Assembly (NCBI GenBank): GCA_016282495.1
Contig: JAEEKR010000037.1
Coordinates: 1-47,455, forward strand
Length of the DNA stretch: 47,455 nt
Direction: 5' to 3'
Source of the DNA: Candidatus Saccharimonadota bacterium
GTDB taxonomy: Bacteria > Patescibacteriota > Saccharimonadia > Saccharimonadales > Saccharimonadaceae
Part shown: one piece after another, positions 44,848 through 47,455 of the stretch
Layout: each line of letters begins with the position of its first letter
Numbering within the stretch: the first letter of the stretch is position 1
Position numbers and translations under genes: made by a program
The notes under the pieces: generated by a model
What the model saw: the letters and a program-made list of their open reading frames with translations, nothing else
The model's database searches: none
Told to the model about the DNA's origin: nothing

Positions 44848-46151
44848 GCTTTTTCTAGAATTATTAGATTTTCAATATGAGGGGTGCGGGGAAAGAAATT
44901 GAATGGTTGGGCTTTTTTGATGCTGTATTTTTCTAGAAGCTTAGCGACATCGCGAGCTTGAGTGGTAGGGTTGCAAGAGAGGTAAATGATTTTTTCTGGG
45001 ACAATTTCCAGGAGTTTTTCTATGAGTTTGATGTCGCAACCGGCGCGAGGAGGATCTAAAATTACGGTTTGATCTGGGGCGATGTAACTAAGAGCGTCTT
45101 CGGATTTGGCCAAAACAGGCGTAATGCGGGGATGAGATATTTCTTTCGGGAAACGACGTCCCGCCAGCCCGCCGTCGCGGGTGTCGGGCGTCTCGTCCTC
45201 GGCCGTAGCCTGCGGATGTTCCCGAAAAGAAATATCTTCATCCCATGCTCTTTTGCAGTTTTTGACGAGTTCAGCGTAGGCGGATTTGTTGCATTCGACG
45301 AGGGTGAGGTTTTTGTCTCTTGCAACAGAGAGGCCGATGGTGCCAACGCCAGAGTATAAATCAAGGACATTATCGGTTTTGACATGTTTTCTAATTTCTT
45401 TTAAGGCTAATTCGTAGACTGGTAGATTTATTTGGAAGAATCCGTTTGGAGAGTAAGAATATTTTACGCCTAAGATTTCATCGGTGAGGTTATTAAAAAC
45501 CGGGTGAGGTTTACCGTTTTCAAAAAGGCCACCTTCTACGTTTCCCTGTTTGTCGCAACGCAAAAGCAGTGATTGGTACTTACGGGCTTCTTCGTGGCGA
45601 GAATTTAGCCCTGAGACCGTTTCTAAGGCCTTCTGGAGGATTTTAGGGTGTTCTAAGCTACTTATGGCTATTTTTTCTTTTCGATGGCTTCCGCGGGCGT
45701 GCAGGGCCAAATAAACGCATTTTTCATCATTATCCCAAAATAGAGCATATTCCATCTTATTACGATAGAAATAATCCTTACCATCGGTGATACATTTTTC
45801 TAACTCTGGTAGCTTAATATGTTCTTGATGGAATGATTCTGCAACAAGGGCAGTTTTTTGAGCTAATTCGTAGTCGAAATCCATGATTTGCCACGGCGAA
45901 GTGGAAAGGTAACAGGCGTCTTTTGGCTCGATGCGGTGTGGATTTGGGTTCTTTATTTTTGTGGCGATACCTTCAACATAGGATGATTTAACTTTGGTTA
46001 CAGAGAAGGTAGCGTCTTCTCCTGGGAGAGCGTTCCAGATAAAGGCTTTTTGGCCGTTTTCTAGGGTAGTAAAAGCTTGTCCGCCAGGAACGAGTTTTTC
46101 GATGTGGGTGGTAAGTACAGTTCCCTTTTTGATTCTTTCGCCGTTATTCAT
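44844..46151 (-). CDS. RumA/TrmA-family 23S rRNA (uracil-5-)-methyltransferase-like protein
   Basis: FFQINLPVYELALKEI; DNVLDLYSGVGTIGLSVA; VILDPPRAGCD; IIYLSCNPTTQARDVAKL. Confidence 0.9.
   Translation of the reverse strand: MNNGERIKKGTVLTTHIEKLVPGGQAFTTLENGQKAFIWNALPGEDATFSVTKVKSSYVEGIATKIKNPNPHRIEPKDACYLSTSPWQIMDFDYELAQKTALVAESFHQEHIKLPELEKCITDGKDYFYRNKMEYALFWDNDEKCVYLALHARGSHRKEKIAISSLEHPKILQKALETVSGLNSRHEEARKYQSLLLRCDKQGNVEGGLFENGKPHPVFNNLTDEILGVKYSYSPNGFFQINLPVYELALKEIRKHVKTDNVLDLYSGVGTIGLSVARDKNLTLVECNKSAYAELVKNCKRAWDEDISFREHPQATAEDETPDTRDGGLAGRRFPKEISHPRITPVLAKSEDALSYIAPDQTVILDPPRAGCDIKLIEKLLEIVPEKIIYLSCNPTTQARDVAKLLEKYSIKKAQPFNFFPRTPHIENLIILEKA
45129..45244. repeat. GC-rich palindromic insertion element inside the RumA-like ORF
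   Basis: Left arm GGGATGAGATATTTCTTTCGGGAA (45129-45152); right arm reverse complement GGGATGAAGATATTTCTTTTCGGGAA (45219-45244); ~76% GC interior in an AT-rich genome; translated as ..DEDISFREHPQATAEDETPDTRDGGLAGRRFPKEISHPR... Confidence 0.85.
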
Positions 46152-46191
46152 TTCGCTATTTTAACATATAATAGGGGAAAAAGGTGGGTTT

Positions 46192-46803
46192 GTGAAAAAG
46201 CAGAAAGATAAAAAATATCAAAAAAGTGATCAAAAGATATGTGATTATAGTAATGAGATTTTGAGGAAGGAAGCGCGAAAGATTGACATCAAGAGTGCTG
46301 AGATTTATAGGGGCGCAAAAGTGTCTAGAGCGACGTTTTCTAGGCATTATAACAATGTATCTGATATAAAAATCAGGGAAGAAGAAAGGGTTTTTGATGG
46401 TTTTCGAAGGCAAATTAAGTCGAGCGACGGTAAAGATATGGTGATTTTTAAATTTGTTCTTGTAATTTATCAAAATAGAGGTATTTTTCTAACTTGCCTA
46501 AAGAGAAATGATGTTTTTCTGTTGAAAAAGATGGTTCATAAGATGAATCAATTAGTGACACGGAATTGGCGAAGTTATGGCTCTGGAATCGATGCAAAAT
46601 TTATGAGATGGAGCGCATATCTTATAATTGCCGCGGTAGAGGAGTGGGCAAGAAGGAGTTTTAGGGGTGATTTGTTGGAAGAAGAAGCTCGATTAATCAA
46701 AAGAGTGTACGATTTTTTAGAGAAGAATCAGGGAGAGTTGGCGAGAGTTTTTAGGATTTGGGGAAAAGAGTACTCTAGGCAAAAAAGAAAAATAGTGGTA
46801 TGA
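46192..46803 (+). CDS. TetR/AcrR-like transcriptional regulator
   Basis: Helix-turn-helix-like KIDIKSAEIYRGAKVSRATFSRHYNNVSDIKIREEERVF; all-helical C-terminus. Confidence 0.7.
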   Translation: MKKQKDKKYQKSDQKICDYSNEILRKEARKIDIKSAEIYRGAKVSRATFSRHYNNVSDIKIREEERVFDGFRRQIKSSDGKDMVIFKFVLVIYQNRGIFLTCLKRNDVFLLKKMVHKMNQLVTRNWRSYGSGIDAKFMRWSAYLIIAAVEEWARRSFRGDLLEEEARLIKRVYDFLEKNQGELARVFRIWGKEYSRQKRKIVV

Positions 46804-46816
46804 TATAGGACATTGG

Positions 46817-46891
46817 TGGACCGTCGCCAAGTGGTAAGGCACTGGGTTTTGGTCCCAGCATTCGCAGGTTCGAATCCTGCCGGTCCAGCCA
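46817..46891 (+). tRNA. tRNA-Gln (anticodon TTG), CCA encoded
   Basis: TGGACCGTCGCCAAGTGGTAAGGCACTGGGTTTTGGTCCCAGCATTCGCAGGTTCGAATCCTGCCGGTCCAGCCA. Confidence 0.96.
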
Positions 46892-46902
46892 AACATAAGC
46901 GT

Positions 46903-46932
46903 AATAAAAGCCCTCAAGGGCTCTTATTTTTT
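46903..46932. terminator. terminator-like hairpin between tRNA-Gln and the TfoX-N gene
   Basis: AATAAAAGCCCT-CA-AGGGCTCTTATTTTTT. Confidence 0.75.
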
Positions 46933-47223
46933 CTTCAATAATCCTTCTATCGTATTCTTAACTATCTCCACTAGTTCTTCTTTATTATCAATATCTTCTA
47001 CGAAATACATTGGCTTTGCGCCGTCGTATGGGATCTCTTCGGTCATTTTGTATTGTTCGTTTTCTGGAACTATTTTTACAAGTAAACGGTCATCATAAAT
47101 GCCGCCAAATAAGACGTTATTGGAATAGAGTAAAAATTCGCCCATCATCGGCCGGCAAGTAATATTCGGCGCTTCAGACAGTTGTTCTAAGATAAAATCG
47201 CGATATACTTTGGTGCTTGCCAT
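46924..47223 (-). CDS. TfoX N-terminal-domain protein
   Basis: ITCRPMMGEFLLYSNNVLFGGIYDDRLLVKIVPEN...YDGAKPMYFVEDIDNKEELVEIVKNTIEGL. Confidence 0.9.
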   Translation of the reverse strand: MASTKVYRDFILEQLSEAPNITCRPMMGEFLLYSNNVLFGGIYDDRLLVKIVPENEQYKMTEEIPYDGAKPMYFVEDIDNKEELVEIVKNTIEGLLKKK

Positions 47224-47224
47224 A

Positions 47225-47455
47225 TTACGCCTTTTTAATTGGGTGCCTTATTACGGTTTTGAGTTTATCTACGTCGCATTTTCTGGGATCGCTTAGATAA
47301 ATCTCATGATGGTATCTAGTATCAGTTATATCTAGCTTATAGCCGTGATCTTCGGCGAATTTATGCATTAGCTCAACAGTAGCCGGCTCGTCGTCGTAAC
47401 TGCCGATATGCATACATTGAACACATAAACCCTCGTCATAGGTTAAAAATTCCAC
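47225..47455 (-). CDS. GyrI-like small-molecule-binding domain protein (partial, 5' end outside window)
   Basis: EGLCVQCMHIGSYDDEPATVELMHKFAEDHGYKLDITDTRYHHEIYLSDPRKCDVDKLKTVIRHPI; the first 'M' is a GTG Val codon at the window edge. Confidence 0.82.
   Translation of the reverse strand: MEFLTYDEGLCVQCMHIGSYDDEPATVELMHKFAEDHGYKLDITDTRYHHEIYLSDPRKCDVDKLKTVIRHPIKKA

Noticed and set aside
46717-46917. ORF containing GWTGRIRTCECWDQNPVPYHLATVH
   Set aside because: Antisense to tRNA-Gln; spurious.
1-47455. Alternative genetic code (UGA recoded, as in some CPR lineages)
   Set aside because: Conserved families (GroEL, DnaA, DnaN, RecF, VirB4) are full length under the standard code without internal UGA; UGA appears as a plausible stop at 5283 and 46801. 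UGA stops do look infrequent, but that alone is not evidence.

Overview
The window looks like a contiguous chromosomal segment around the replication origin of an AT-rich bacterium. Gene content suggests a Candidatus Saccharibacteria/CPR-type genome (inference from protein families, not from any search). From left to right it contains: (1) a cell-surface glycan cluster: dTDP-rhamnose genes rfbD(partial)/B/C/A, several glycosyltransferases including a methyltransferase-GT2-GT4 fusion, an aminotransferase and a hexapeptide acyltransferase; (2) a secreted ChW-repeat protein, a LexA-type short regulator and an LCP protein; (3) the core origin block khpB/jag-yidC-rnpA-rpmH // dnaA-dnaN-recF, with DnaA-box-like clusters; (4) a chromosomal type IV secretion-like locus: SGNH + lysozyme-like + CHAP protein, VirB4 encoded in two ORFs, PrgI-like, VirB6-like, and five VirB2-like pilin ORFs, one of them an internal duplication; (5) hsp20, comF, a C39-like peptidase, and groES-groEL with a CIRCE operator; (6) vanY-like, a MurE-like ligase lacking its N-terminal domain, and a minimal Mur-ligase ATPase-domain protein; (7) HIT, RumA-type methyltransferase, TetR-like, TfoX-N and GyrI-like genes, plus four tRNAs (Ser-GCT, Arg-GCG, Ser-CGA, Gln-TTG), all with encoded CCA. 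The most unusual signal is a set of palindromic elements: a GC-rich inverted-repeat element read through in frame inside the RumA-like gene (45129-45244), and palindromic or tRNA-fragment repeats next to three of the four tRNA genes. No CRISPR array, rRNA, transposase, relaxase or coupling protein was seen.
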